A stretch of 64,000 nt of DNA from assembly GCA_007570785.1 (NCBI GenBank), contig ML660204.1:682001-746000 (forward strand), written 5' to 3'. Numbering within the stretch: the stretch's first letter is position 1; each line of letters begins with the position of its first letter. The notes below the pieces were generated by a model, which saw only the letters and a list, made by a program, of their open reading frames with translations, was not told the DNA's origin and did not search any database. Source of the stretch: Antilocapra americana (Eukaryota; Chordata; Mammalia; Artiodactyla; Antilocapridae). A program made the translations under genes and the position numbers. Positions 56,045 through 64,000 of this stretch are shown here, one piece after another.

Positions 56045-56504
56045 AAAGCAAATATTATCACCATTCACCTTTAAATTAGCAAATTTTAAAGCATAATACT
56101 CGGTGTTGGCAAGAAAGGAGAAAAGAGCACTTTCACCCCACTGCTGATGGGATGAAATTGGCACACATTGTAAGGAAAATTAACACGATGACTAAGAACC
56201 ATTTGAGTCAGCCCATACCATTTCTAGGAATCAATTCCAAGAAACTAATGAAAGATGCTCCTAAAGATTTAGACACAAGAATGTTAATCCCAGCTTCATT
56301 TACACTTATGAAATGAAAGTTCACTTCACTTCACTCACTTATTATGGCCAACATTAGGGGAATGGATAGATAAACTAAGTTATTGATACGTCAGTAACAG
56401 GGAATGTAAAGTTGCCATTGAAAATATTTTTTGAAAAGCATCAAATGATACATAGGAATGCTCCAGAAAATATGATGAGGGGGAGAGTAGGATATGCATA
56501 TCCA
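56045..56504 (+). mobile_element. Old LINE-1 3' region
   Basis: 'ccactgctgatgggatgaaa', 'ccatttctaggaatcaattc' and 'cacaagaatgttaatcccag' fit old L1. It is cut by the Bov-B fragment that follows. Confidence 0.6.
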
Positions 56505-57005
56505 TTCAATTCAGTTCAGTTTAGTCACTCAGTCTGTCCGACTCTTTGAGACCCTATGAGCTGCAGCACGCCAGACCTCCCTGTCCAACACCAACTCCCA
56601 GAGCCCACCCAAACCCATGTCCATTGAGTCGGTGATGCCACCCAACCATCTCATCCCTTGTCGTCCCCTTCTCCTCCTGCCCTCAATCTTTCCCAGCATC
56701 AGGGTCATTTCAAATGAGTCAGCTCTTTGCATCAGGTGGCCAAAGTATTGGAGTTTCAGCTTCAACATCAGACCCTCCAATGAACACCCAGGACTGATCT
56801 CCTTTAGGATGGACTGGTTGGATCTCCTTGCAGTCCAAGGGGCTCTCAAGAGTCTTTTCCAACACCACAGTTCAAAAGCATCAATTCTCCAGTGCTCAGC
56901 TTTCTTTATAGTCCAACTCTCAAATTCATACATGGCCACTGGTATATCCATTAGGAAAACTTTTAATGTCCCATGGTGGTCATTGAGAAACAGTCTCTTA
57001 GGCAA
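56505..57005 (-). mobile_element. Bov-B (RTE) LINE fragment with open 3' reading frame
   Basis: On the minus strand an uninterrupted frame of 158 codons (57005-56529) encodes the C-terminal part of the Bov-B reverse-transcriptase polyprotein. It is recognisable by 'ESWTIKKAEHWRIDAFELWC' and the basic 'GRRRRGRQGMRWL' block. The catalytic RT core is absent, so the copy is 5' truncated and not autonomous. It interrupts L1 text on both sides. Confidence 0.9.
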
Positions 57006-57686
57006 TCAACAGAATGAAAAAGAAAACCTACAAAGAATATTTGCAAGTCACATATCTGATAAGGGGTTAATGTTCAGAACATGTAAAGAATTCTTAAACT
57101 CAACAATAAAAAATAAATACCTCAATTAAAAACTAGGAAAGGCTTGACATTTCCTCCAAAAAGGTATAGAAATGACCAATAGACATGTGAAAAGATGCTC
57201 AAAAATGCTCAATCATTAGTGAAATACAAATCAAACCGTAAATTAAGGGCTATAACAAGTGTTGGCAAAGATGTAGAGAAATTGGATCCTTATGCTCTGT
57301 TGGTAGAAATGTAAAATGGTGCAGCTGCTGTGGAACTCACCACTGAGTTCCTAAAAAAATTAAAAATAGAATTATCATACAATCCAGCAATTTCACTTCT
57401 AGATATTCACACAAAAGAACTGAAAGCAGGGCCCCAAAGAAGTATTTGTACACTCCATGTTCTTGGCAGCATTGTTCATGATAGTCAAAAGGTAGAAGCA
57501 ACCCAGGGGTCCATGGGTGGATGAATGGATAAATAAAATATAGTATAAACATACGATGGAATATTATTTAGCCTGAAAAAGGAAGGGAATTCTGATACAC
57601 ATGGATGAACCTTGAGGACATTATGCTAAGTGAAGTCAGTCAGTCACAAAAAGATAAGCACTATATGATTTCACTTACATGAAGCA
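57006..57686 (+). mobile_element. LINE-1 3' region
   Basis: 'aatatttgcaagtcacatat', 'acatgtgaaaagatgctcaa', 'atccagcaatttcacttcta', 'aaataaaatatagtataaac'. No intact frame remains. Confidence 0.8.
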
Positions 57687-57966
57687 CACGCTCCTGCTGC
57701 TGCTGCTGCTAAGTCGTTTCAGTCATGTCCGACTCTGTGCAACCTCATAGATGGCAGCCCACCAGGCTCCTCTGTCCCTGGGATTCTCCAGGCAAGAATA
57801 TTGGAGTGGGTTGCCATTTCCTTCTCCAATGCATGCATGCCTGCTAAGTTGCATCAGTTGTGGCCAACTCTGTGCAACCCCATGGACAGCAGCCCACCAG
57901 GCTCCTCTGTCCCTGGGATTTTCCAGGCAAGAATATTGGAGTGGGTTGCCATTTCCTTCTCCCACA
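57687..57966 (-). mobile_element. Double-unit Bov-tA/BovB-derived SINE
   Basis: Two reverse units share 'aatattggagtgggttgcca' and 'ccaccaggctcctctgtccc'. A 'ctgctgctgctgctgctaag' run opens the first. It is inserted in the L1. Confidence 0.9.
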
Positions 57967-58160
57967 TGAGGTACATAAAGTAGTCTAAAACCATAGAATG
58001 GTGGTTGTCAGGGGCTGGTGGGGGGGATGGGGAGTTGTTGTTTAACGGGCACAGAGTTTCATTTTCCAAAGATGAAACATTCTAGAGACTGGCTGCACAA
58101 TGACCAGAATGTACTTAACACTACTGAACTGGATACTTAAAACGGTTAAGAGGGTATGTG
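57967..58160 (+). mobile_element. LINE-1 3' region, continued
   Basis: 'aatggtggttgtcaggggct' and 'ctgaactggatacttaaaac', the normal L1 order after the text before 57687. Confidence 0.75.
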
Positions 58161-58362
58161 TGCGTGTGTTAGTCGCTCATTTGTGTCGGACTCTTTGCGA
58201 CCCGATGGACTGTAGCTTGCCAGGCTCCTCCGTCCATAGAATTCTCCAGGCAAGAGTATTGGAGTGAATTGCCATTTCCTTCTTCAGGGGATCTTCCCAA
58301 CCCAGGGATCGAACCCAGGTCTTCCGCACTACCGGCAGATTCTTTACTGTCTGAGCTAATAA
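58161..58362 (-). mobile_element. Bov-tA-type SINE
   Basis: 'gcttgccaggctcctccgtc', 'ggcaagagtattggagtgaa', ending 'ttactgtctgagctaat'. 'aagagggta' stands at both ends (58148-58156 and about 58361-58369) and fits a target-site duplication. Confidence 0.9.
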
Positions 58363-58667
58363 GAGGGTAAATATTATGTATATTTAAACCCCACAAGTTT
58401 TTTTAAAAAGAAAAGTGGCTTTTTAGCTCTTTTCATCCTATTCTACCTCCATACCACACAAGCTGTTTTCTTGTCCTTGCGCTTATTACTTTGTTGCAGG
58501 TTGGCAGCTCCAGGCATCAGATGCTCACAGCAGCATCTTAGGTGGGAAGAAGTAGGAACAGAGGCTTCATCCCAATGATGCTGTCTTTCCATTCAGGCGA
58601 GGTGAGGCATCATGTTTCCTGGCCAAAAGGGGGCCACATGCACACCACTAGCAATGTTCGGGGTCCG

Positions 58668-58790
58668 CGCTGTCCAATACTGTAGCCACAATCATATATG
58701 TTAAATATTATTTCATTTTAACTAGTTGAATTTTAAAAGCCACATGTGGGCAATGGTAACCAAATTGGACAGTGCACCAATACAATCTAT
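58668..58790. mobile_element. MER-type DNA transposon, internally deleted
   Basis: 'cgctgtccaatactgtagcc' at one end and 'aattggacagtgcacc' at the other form inverted termini. It is related to 54405-54622. Confidence 0.6.
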
Positions 58791-58907
58791 TAATAGAGAG
58801 GGGATAAGATAAACAGAGTGGCCCAGATCAGTCATGATTCCTTTCCTTGGACAGGCTGAACCTTCTCTAAAATTACGGCAACTCCATTACTACCTAAAAA
58901 CAAAATT

Positions 58908-59045
58908 GAGGGACTTCCCTGGTGGTCTTGGCTTAGATTCTGTGCTCGTAATGCAGGGTGCCCAGGTTTGATCTCTGGTCAGGGAACTGGATCCCTCATG
59001 CTGCAACTAAGACCTGGTGCAGCCAAAATGAAAAAAAATAAACAA
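58908..59045 (+). mobile_element. CHR-2-type SINE
   Basis: 'gggacttccctggtggtctt' head, 'caggtttgatctctggtcag', 'agacctggtgcagccaaaat'. Confidence 0.85.
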
Positions 59046-59166
59046 ATATTAATTTTTTTGAAGCTCTTTGAACAAGGAAGAAGGGTGTGTGTGTTGAGTA
59101 GATGACCAACAATATCTGCTACAGGTAAGCTACTGTGTCTGATCACGCATTTGGTTTAAAATGAAA

Positions 59167-59191
59167 GGTGTGTGTGTGTGTGTGTGTGTGC
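59167..59191. repeat. (TG)n microsatellite
   Basis: An uninterrupted run of about 12 TG units. Confidence 0.95.
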
Positions 59192-59344
59192 ACATATGCA
59201 CAGAAAAAGCTGGAGGTATATCCATCAAATATTTACAATGGTCATTACCTTTGGGTATTGGCATTATAGTTTATTCTTATTTTCTTCTTAACACTTTTTG
59301 TATTTTCTAAATTTTATATAGTAAGCAGAACTATTGTGAATAAT

Positions 59345-59462
59345 AAGCAGCTACCATTACACACTTATTAGAATGGCCAACATCCAGAAGAGTGACAACA
59401 ACAAATGCCGGTGAGAATGTGAAGCAGTGGGAGCGCTCACTCACTGCTGGTGGGAATGCAGA
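59345..59462 (+). mobile_element. LINE-1 3' region
   Basis: 'ttattagaatggccaacatc' and 'tcactgctggtgggaatgca'. It is split by the SINE at 59464. Confidence 0.75.
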
Positions 59463-59463
59463 A

Positions 59464-59672
59464 TGGGGCTTCCTTGGTGGCCAGTGTTAAAGAATCCGCC
59501 TGCCAATGCAGGAGATGCAGGTTCAATCCCTGGGTCAGGAAGGTTGCCTGCAGGAGGAATTGGCAACTCACTCCAGTATTCTTGCTTGGAAAATCCCATG
59601 GACAGAGGAGCCTGGTGGGCAACAGTCCATAAGGGTCGCAAAGAATCTGACACAACTGAGCATGCATGTTTA
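59464..59672 (+). mobile_element. Bov-tA-type SINE
   Basis: 'gggcttccttggtggccagt' head, 'gcaggttcaatccctgggtc', 'actccagtattcttgcttgg', 'gtctgaca'-like end. Open frames on both strands here are SINE text. Confidence 0.9.
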
Positions 59673-60243
59673 CCTTTTACAGGAATGCAAAATGAATGGT
59701 ACAGCCACTTTGGAAGACAGTTTAGCAGTTTTGGATGTTTTTTGTTTTTTTACAAAACTAAACATACTTTTAACATGCAATCCAGCAAGTATGTTCCTTG
59801 GTATCTATCCAAAGGAGGCAAAAAAAAAACTATGCCCACACAAAAACCTGCATACAGATATTTATAGCAGCTTTATTAATAATTATCAAACTTTGAAGCC
59901 ACACTGAAGATGTCATTCAGTAGGTGAATGGATAAACAAACTGGAATTTCCAGACAATGGAATATTATTATTCATTGCTAAAAAGAAATGAACCGTCAAG
60001 CCATGAAAACCCACAGAGAAAACTTAAATGTGTACTACTAGGGGAAACTAGTCAGTCTGAAAATGCTACACAATGTATGATTCCAACTATGTGACATTCT
60101 GAAAAAGGTAAAAGTGTGGAGACAGTTAAACGATCAGTGGCTTCCAGGGGTTAGCAGCGAGGCATGAAAATATAGAGCACAGAGTATTTGTAAAGCTGCG
60201 AAAATAACTCTACATGATACTATAATGCTGGATATATGTCATT
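59673..60243 (+). mobile_element. LINE-1 3' region, continued
   Basis: 'aatggtacagccactttgga', 'atccagcaagtatgttcctt', 'gtaggtgaatggataaacaa', 'ctacatgatactataatgct'. It follows 59345-59462 in L1 order. Confidence 0.8.
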
Positions 60244-60244
60244 A

Positions 60245-60440
60245 TGGACTTGCCAGGTGGCACTAGTGGTAAAGAACCCACTTGCCAATGCAGGAGACAT
60301 AGAGACTAGGATTTGATCCCTAGGTCAGGAAGATTCCCTGGAGAAGGGAAATCCCAAGTATAGAGGAGCCTGGCTGGCTACCATCCATAAGATTGCAAAG
60401 AGATGGACACGACTGAAGTGACCTAGCATGCAAGCACACA
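60245..60440 (+). mobile_element. Bov-tA-type SINE, with deletion
   Basis: 'ggacttgccaggtggcacta' head, 'gatccctaggtcaggaagat', 'tgaagtgacctagcatgc' end. The central 'cactccagtattcttg' block is lost. Confidence 0.85.
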
Positions 60441-60670
60441 TATGTCATTAGAGACCGTTCAAAACCATAGTGTACAAAAGTGGATACTACCATAAACTAT
60501 GGACTTTCAGTGACAATGATGGGTCAAAGTAGGTTCATCAGTTGTAACAAATGTACCACTCTGGTGAAGGATGCTGAAAAGGGGGGCAGTTATGCATGTG
60601 GGGGACAGGAGACAACTTTGCTGTAAACTTAGAATCCAGCTCTAAAAAAACACTCTTAAAAAATAAATGA
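60441..60670 (+). mobile_element. LINE-1 3' end, continued
   Basis: 'atactaccataaactatgga', 'accactctggtgaaggatgc' and 'agaatccagctctaaaaaaa' complete the L1 3' end. Confidence 0.75.
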
Positions 60671-61065
60671 ACTATAAACGAAGGATATCATTGGCAAATC
60701 ACCATTCTGATTGATCCTGGTGATTATAGTTCCTGAGGTGACCACTACCTGTAGGGTGATGAAGGTCCATCACTTCCCTTTCCCTTCCCTGAGCAGCAAG
60801 GACATCTCTGATGCCTTGGGAACAGCAAGACTCAGGCTCTGCACAAAGATGGCATCCAACATAGCAATGGCCAACCCATCAGAAAGCATTTACTAAAGCG
60901 ACTGTGGGCAGGGCATCACTTTAGGAGCAACAGAACACCTAAAGATGACTAAGACATAGCTTTGGCACTAAGCTGGGACTCCAGAAGCACGGGGAATCTT
61001 GGCTCTATCAATTCTGTGTGACCTTGAATAAGTTGCTTTCCTTTTCTGAGATTCAGTTTCTTCAC
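60671..61065. other. Intergenic DNA
   Basis: Unique text with a short reverse MIR-like end near 61015-61065. No gene is seen. Confidence 0.4.
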
Positions 61066-61195
61066 CTACAACCTGGCTAAGACTCTGACTTCCAATGCAG
61101 GGGCCTGGGTTCAATCCCTGGTCAGGGAAGTAGATCCTGCATGCCACAACAAAGACCGAAGATCCCGCATGGTGCAGCCAAATAAATTAATTATT
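61066..61195 (+). mobile_element. CHR-2-type SINE, 5' truncated
   Basis: 'gggttcaatccctggtcagg', 'gcatgccacaacaaagaccg', ending 'ggtgcagccaaataaattaa'. Confidence 0.85.
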
Positions 61196-61980
61196 TTCTA
61201 TTTTAAAACAGAAGTGTTGAAGTGAGATGCCCCACTACTTAATGGCTTACGGGAGACGCAGGTAAGGGGGAATCCCCAGGTTTGGAGGCAGGCAGATCTG
61301 GGTTTGGATCTCAGCCCTGCCACTGATGGCTGTGAAGCCTTGGAAAAGACATTTGATTGCTCACAGCCACTGGATGAGGAGCACAGCCCCAAGGAGCATG
61401 GTGTGCTATCAAAGCCCATGAACTGAGAATTCAGACCTGGATGCAAGACCCAGCTCTGCCATTTATCAACTACATGTGATCTTCTGGCTATTTCCAAGGA
61501 GAATCAGAAGTAAAGAAATCCAAAGGCACATTCCTGACCAGTAAGAAAGTGGGATCAGGGGATGAAAAGAGAGAACACTTGGGTTAAGAATGGAGATAGA
61601 TAACCCACAGATACAAGGTGGTGGCCAAGGGTAAGAAGACAGAAGGGAAGCCCATGGGAGAGCTGAAAGGACATTCATGGTGCATTTACAGTAAGTCAAG
61701 TATGTCAATCCTTACAATCACCTATTCTGAAGGTGCTTTTATCATCCTCACCTTATAGGTGGGAAAACTGGCCAAGGTTACATTTTTTTGTCCCATGAAC
61801 CCAGAGCCCACACTCTTTCCTCTGCCTACAGTCAGGTGGCCCCAGCTCATCATCCAGTTTTCTGCAAATACTGGATGTGTCTCTAGACTAAAAAATAGCC
61901 TATTTTCCTCCTTCCCTGAGGCTTCCAGACTTGTGGAGAGCAGACACAAACTCATAGTGATTTGAGATGAGGCCTGGGGA
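61196..61980. other. Intergenic DNA with MIR-like fragments
   Basis: Reverse MIR-like text lies at about 61275-61360 and 61425-61490, and a plus-strand MIR at about 61690-61860 ('ctcaccttataggtgggaaa'). No gene is seen. Confidence 0.5.
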
Positions 61981-61984
61981 GACC

Positions 61985-62335
61985 CATTCAGCCCATTACT
62001 GCCTGCAAAGTGATGAGTCTCGATTACTCAGTCCCTGTACCTGCAGATCTGCCTGGTCTATCTCTGACTCTTCAGAGGCTCCCCTTCTCTCAAGGACAGA
62101 GCTTGAGGGCTCCGATAACCTCACTGTTGGCCATATTTCCCACGTTTCTCTGGCCTGTCCCCATGAGCCCACATGCCTCTTTGTGCCTTTTTTCCAGAGG
62201 TCCTTCACCCCTGGAATTTCCTCTCCCCTGGACCCCTCTTTCTTCTCATACATGACAGATCTCTGTTCATCACCTCTCATCCTTCCCCATTCCACTCCAA
62301 AATAGGATCTTGCAAGCTTCCTCTTTCAGCTCAGT
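61985..62335 (+). mobile_element. L2 LINE-like fragment
   Basis: 'tcctttcac/ccctggaatttcct'-like and 'atgacagatctctgttcatc' blocks fit L2. The match is moderate. Confidence 0.45.
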
Positions 62336-62425
62336 TTTGTCTCAGCCTTGCACAAAGGGAAATGTTATATGTGCTGGCACCTAAGAGGAGAATGTGAACT
62401 GTACTTCTAATAATTAAAACCAAGT

Positions 62426-62611
62426 AAGTAAGTGCTAGTCGCTCAGTCGTATCCAACTCTGAGACCCATGGACTGTAGCCCATCAGGCTCCTCTGTCCAT
62501 TGACTTCTCCAAGAAACAATACTGGAGTGGGTAGTCACTGCCTTCTCCAGAGAATCTACCCAATCCAGGAATTGAACCTGGGTCTCCTGTATTGCAGTCA
62601 GATTCTTTATC
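62426..62611 (-). mobile_element. Bov-tA-type SINE between 59-bp direct repeats
   Basis: 'gctcagtcgtatccaactct', 'gtagcccatcaggctcctct', 'acaatactggagtgggtagt'. It is flanked by a 59-bp imperfect direct repeat (62367-62425 and 62612-62670). Confidence 0.9.
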
Positions 62612-62679
62612 ATATGTGCTGACACCTAAGAGGAAAATGGAACTGCACTTCTAACAATTAAAACCAAAGTCCCCCTTTA

Positions 62680-62907
62680 AAGGGCCTCCTAGGTGGCGCT
62701 AGTGGTAAAGAACTCATCTACCAATGCAGGAGGCATAAGAGATAGCAAGTTTGATTCCTGGGTCAGGAAGATCCTCTGGAGGAGGAAATGACAACCCACT
62801 CCAGTATTCTTGCCTGGAGAATCCCATGGACAGAGGAAACTGGTGGGCTACAGTGCATAGTGTCTCAAAGAGTCAGACACAACTGAAGCGACTTAGCATG
62901 CACACAC
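62680..62907 (+). mobile_element. Bov-tA-type SINE
   Basis: 'gggcctcctaggtggcgcta' head, 'gattcctgggtcaggaagat', 'actccagtattcttgcctgg', 'gacttagcatgcacacacac' end. Confidence 0.9.
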
Positions 62908-63084
62908 ACCTTCTTTAAAACCTTGGAACTTACCTTAACCATCCTTATCAAAAATTACCTTCACCGGCAGAGCTTGGAACCGTTTATGGAAGCCCAGGAG
63001 AGGCCTTCATGACAATTTATTTATTTATTTATTGCATTTATTTAGCACTGCATATTCATTTTTAAATATTTGTTTTTATTTATT

Positions 63085-63220
63085 GTTTATCCCTAGGTTG
63101 GGAAGATCCCCTGCAGAAAAGAAAGGCTACCCACTCCAGTGTTCTGGTCTGGAGAATTCCATGGACTGTATAGTCCATGGGGTTGCAAAGAGTCAGACAC
63201 CACTGAGTGACTTTCACTTA
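63085..63220 (+). mobile_element. Bov-tA-type SINE, partial
   Basis: 'ggttgggaagatcccctgca', 'actccagtgttctggtctgg', 'gttgcaaagagtcagacacc'. Confidence 0.85.
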
Positions 63221-63244
63221 CTTATTATAAATTATTTATTTATT

Positions 63245-63480
63245 TATTTGGTGTTTCCTTATGCCAAGCACTGTGGTAAACACTTTACAGCCTATCTTTT
63301 CCCATATCTACATCTTTAGGAGGTGGAAACTATTATGATCTCCATGTTACAGATGAGAACTGAGATTTCAAATCATTACCCAGTAAGAGGCAGAGTCAGA
63401 GTCAGTCTGTTCTAATCCAGTTTCAAAACCCATGACTTTGGTGTCTCTGGGCCCACAACCTGGTAGACTGTAGGAGCATC
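63245..63480 (+). repeat. MIR SINE
   Basis: 'ccttatgccaagcactgtgg', 'ctccatgttacagatgagaa', 'ccagtaagaggcagagtcag'. Confidence 0.7.
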
Positions 63481-63529
63481 TGGCTACAGTTGTGTTTTAT
63501 CTGGTCTGCTACATATTTTAAAAAACAGA

Positions 63530-63872
63530 GAGGGCTCCCCTGGTGGCTCAGTGGTAAAGAATCCGCCTGCCAATGCAGGAGACATGGATTGGATCCTTGG
63601 TCTGGGAAGATCCCACATGCTGTGGAGCAACTAAGCTCATGCGCCAGTTACTGAACCTGTGCTCTAGAGCCAAGAAGCCACAACTACTGAGGCCCTGTGC
63701 TGCAACTATGGGAGCCCACGTGCCCTAGAGTCCACGCTCTGCAACAAGGGAGGCCACTGCAATGAGAAGCCCGCACCCCACACCTAGGGAGTGGCCCTGC
63801 TCTCCACAACCACAAAGTTTTCACAGCAATGAAGACTCAGCACAACCAAAAATAAATAAATAAATACAAATA
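63530..63872 (+). mobile_element. CHR-1-type SINE, long form
   Basis: 'gggctcccctggtggctcag' head, 'ggtctgggaagatcccacat', 'cgctctgcaacaagggaggc', 'gaagactcagcacaaccaaa', with an 'aaataaataaataaa' tail. Confidence 0.92.
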
Positions 63873-63971
63873 AAAATTTACAAAACTAGAGAATTGGCCC
63901 AATCCCCAACATTTAAAAACTAGCAGATTTCTCCTATCCGTTGGAATTTTCAGCTTCTCTTGAAATATCCA

Positions 63972-64000
63972 AGGAATTCCCTGGTGGTCGAATGGTTAGG
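63972..64000 (+). mobile_element. CHR-2-type SINE, cut by the window edge
   Basis: 'ggaattccctggtggtcgaa' is the CHR head. The remainder lies outside the window. Confidence 0.75.

Noticed and set aside
63530..63580. tRNA-like head in a SINE
   Set aside because: CHR and Bov-tA heads derive from a tRNA. I could not fold a complete cloverleaf with intact loops, so no tRNA gene is called.
1..64000. CRISPR array, operon, phage or other prokaryote-type system
   Set aside because: The repeats are dispersed eukaryotic SINEs and LINEs, and the only gene is a spliced mammalian motor protein gene.

Overview
The window comes from a nuclear genome of a pecoran ruminant, most likely a bovid. Two things show this: many ruminant/cetartiodactyl tRNA-derived SINEs (CHR-type and Bov-tA-type, about 40 copies seen) with a Bov-B (RTE) LINE fragment, and one protein-coding gene with mammalian exon structure. 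Every splice junction I could place is canonical GT-AG.

The gene is KIF3B, the kinesin-2 motor subunit, on the minus strand. Its CpG-island promoter and non-coding exon 1 lie near 49.4-49.96 kb. Intron 1 is about 20.5 kb (29220-49692). Coding exons 2-9 run from 29154 (ATG) down to 15370 (stop). The eight coding exons join in frame to 2229 nt, giving 742 residues plus a stop. A long 3' UTR probably runs down to about 12.06 kb. The full motor domain, acidic hinge, coiled coil and tail are present with no break.

Layout: 1-12.05 kb is downstream intergenic DNA made of L1, L2 and MIR remnants, SINEs, one old LTR-like element and a small CpG-richer unique patch. 12.06-15.37 kb is the inferred 3' UTR. 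15.37-29.22 kb holds coding exons and introns 2-8. 29.22-49.69 kb is intron 1, almost wholly repeats plus a Tigger-type DNA transposon and a 0.8 kb L2. 49.4-49.96 kb is the promoter. 49.96-64 kb is upstream intergenic DNA, where an L1 has been split repeatedly by younger SINEs. In human, KIF3B lies between POFUT1 (upstream) and ASXL1 (downstream), so those genes would be expected beyond the right and left edges. I see no exon of either here.

I looked for a novel gene system and found none. No second multi-exon gene, CRISPR array, operon or structured RNA gene can be supported. The observations most worth checking are: a duplicated 15-bp ETS/X-box-like motif just upstream of KIF3B exon 1; a G11 run inside the coding sequence for the acidic hinge; a strong plus-strand bias of CHR SINEs (21 of 23 by eye); and two places where SINEs sit between unusual repeated flanks. 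Repeat family names are from memory of consensus sequences and their limits are approximate.
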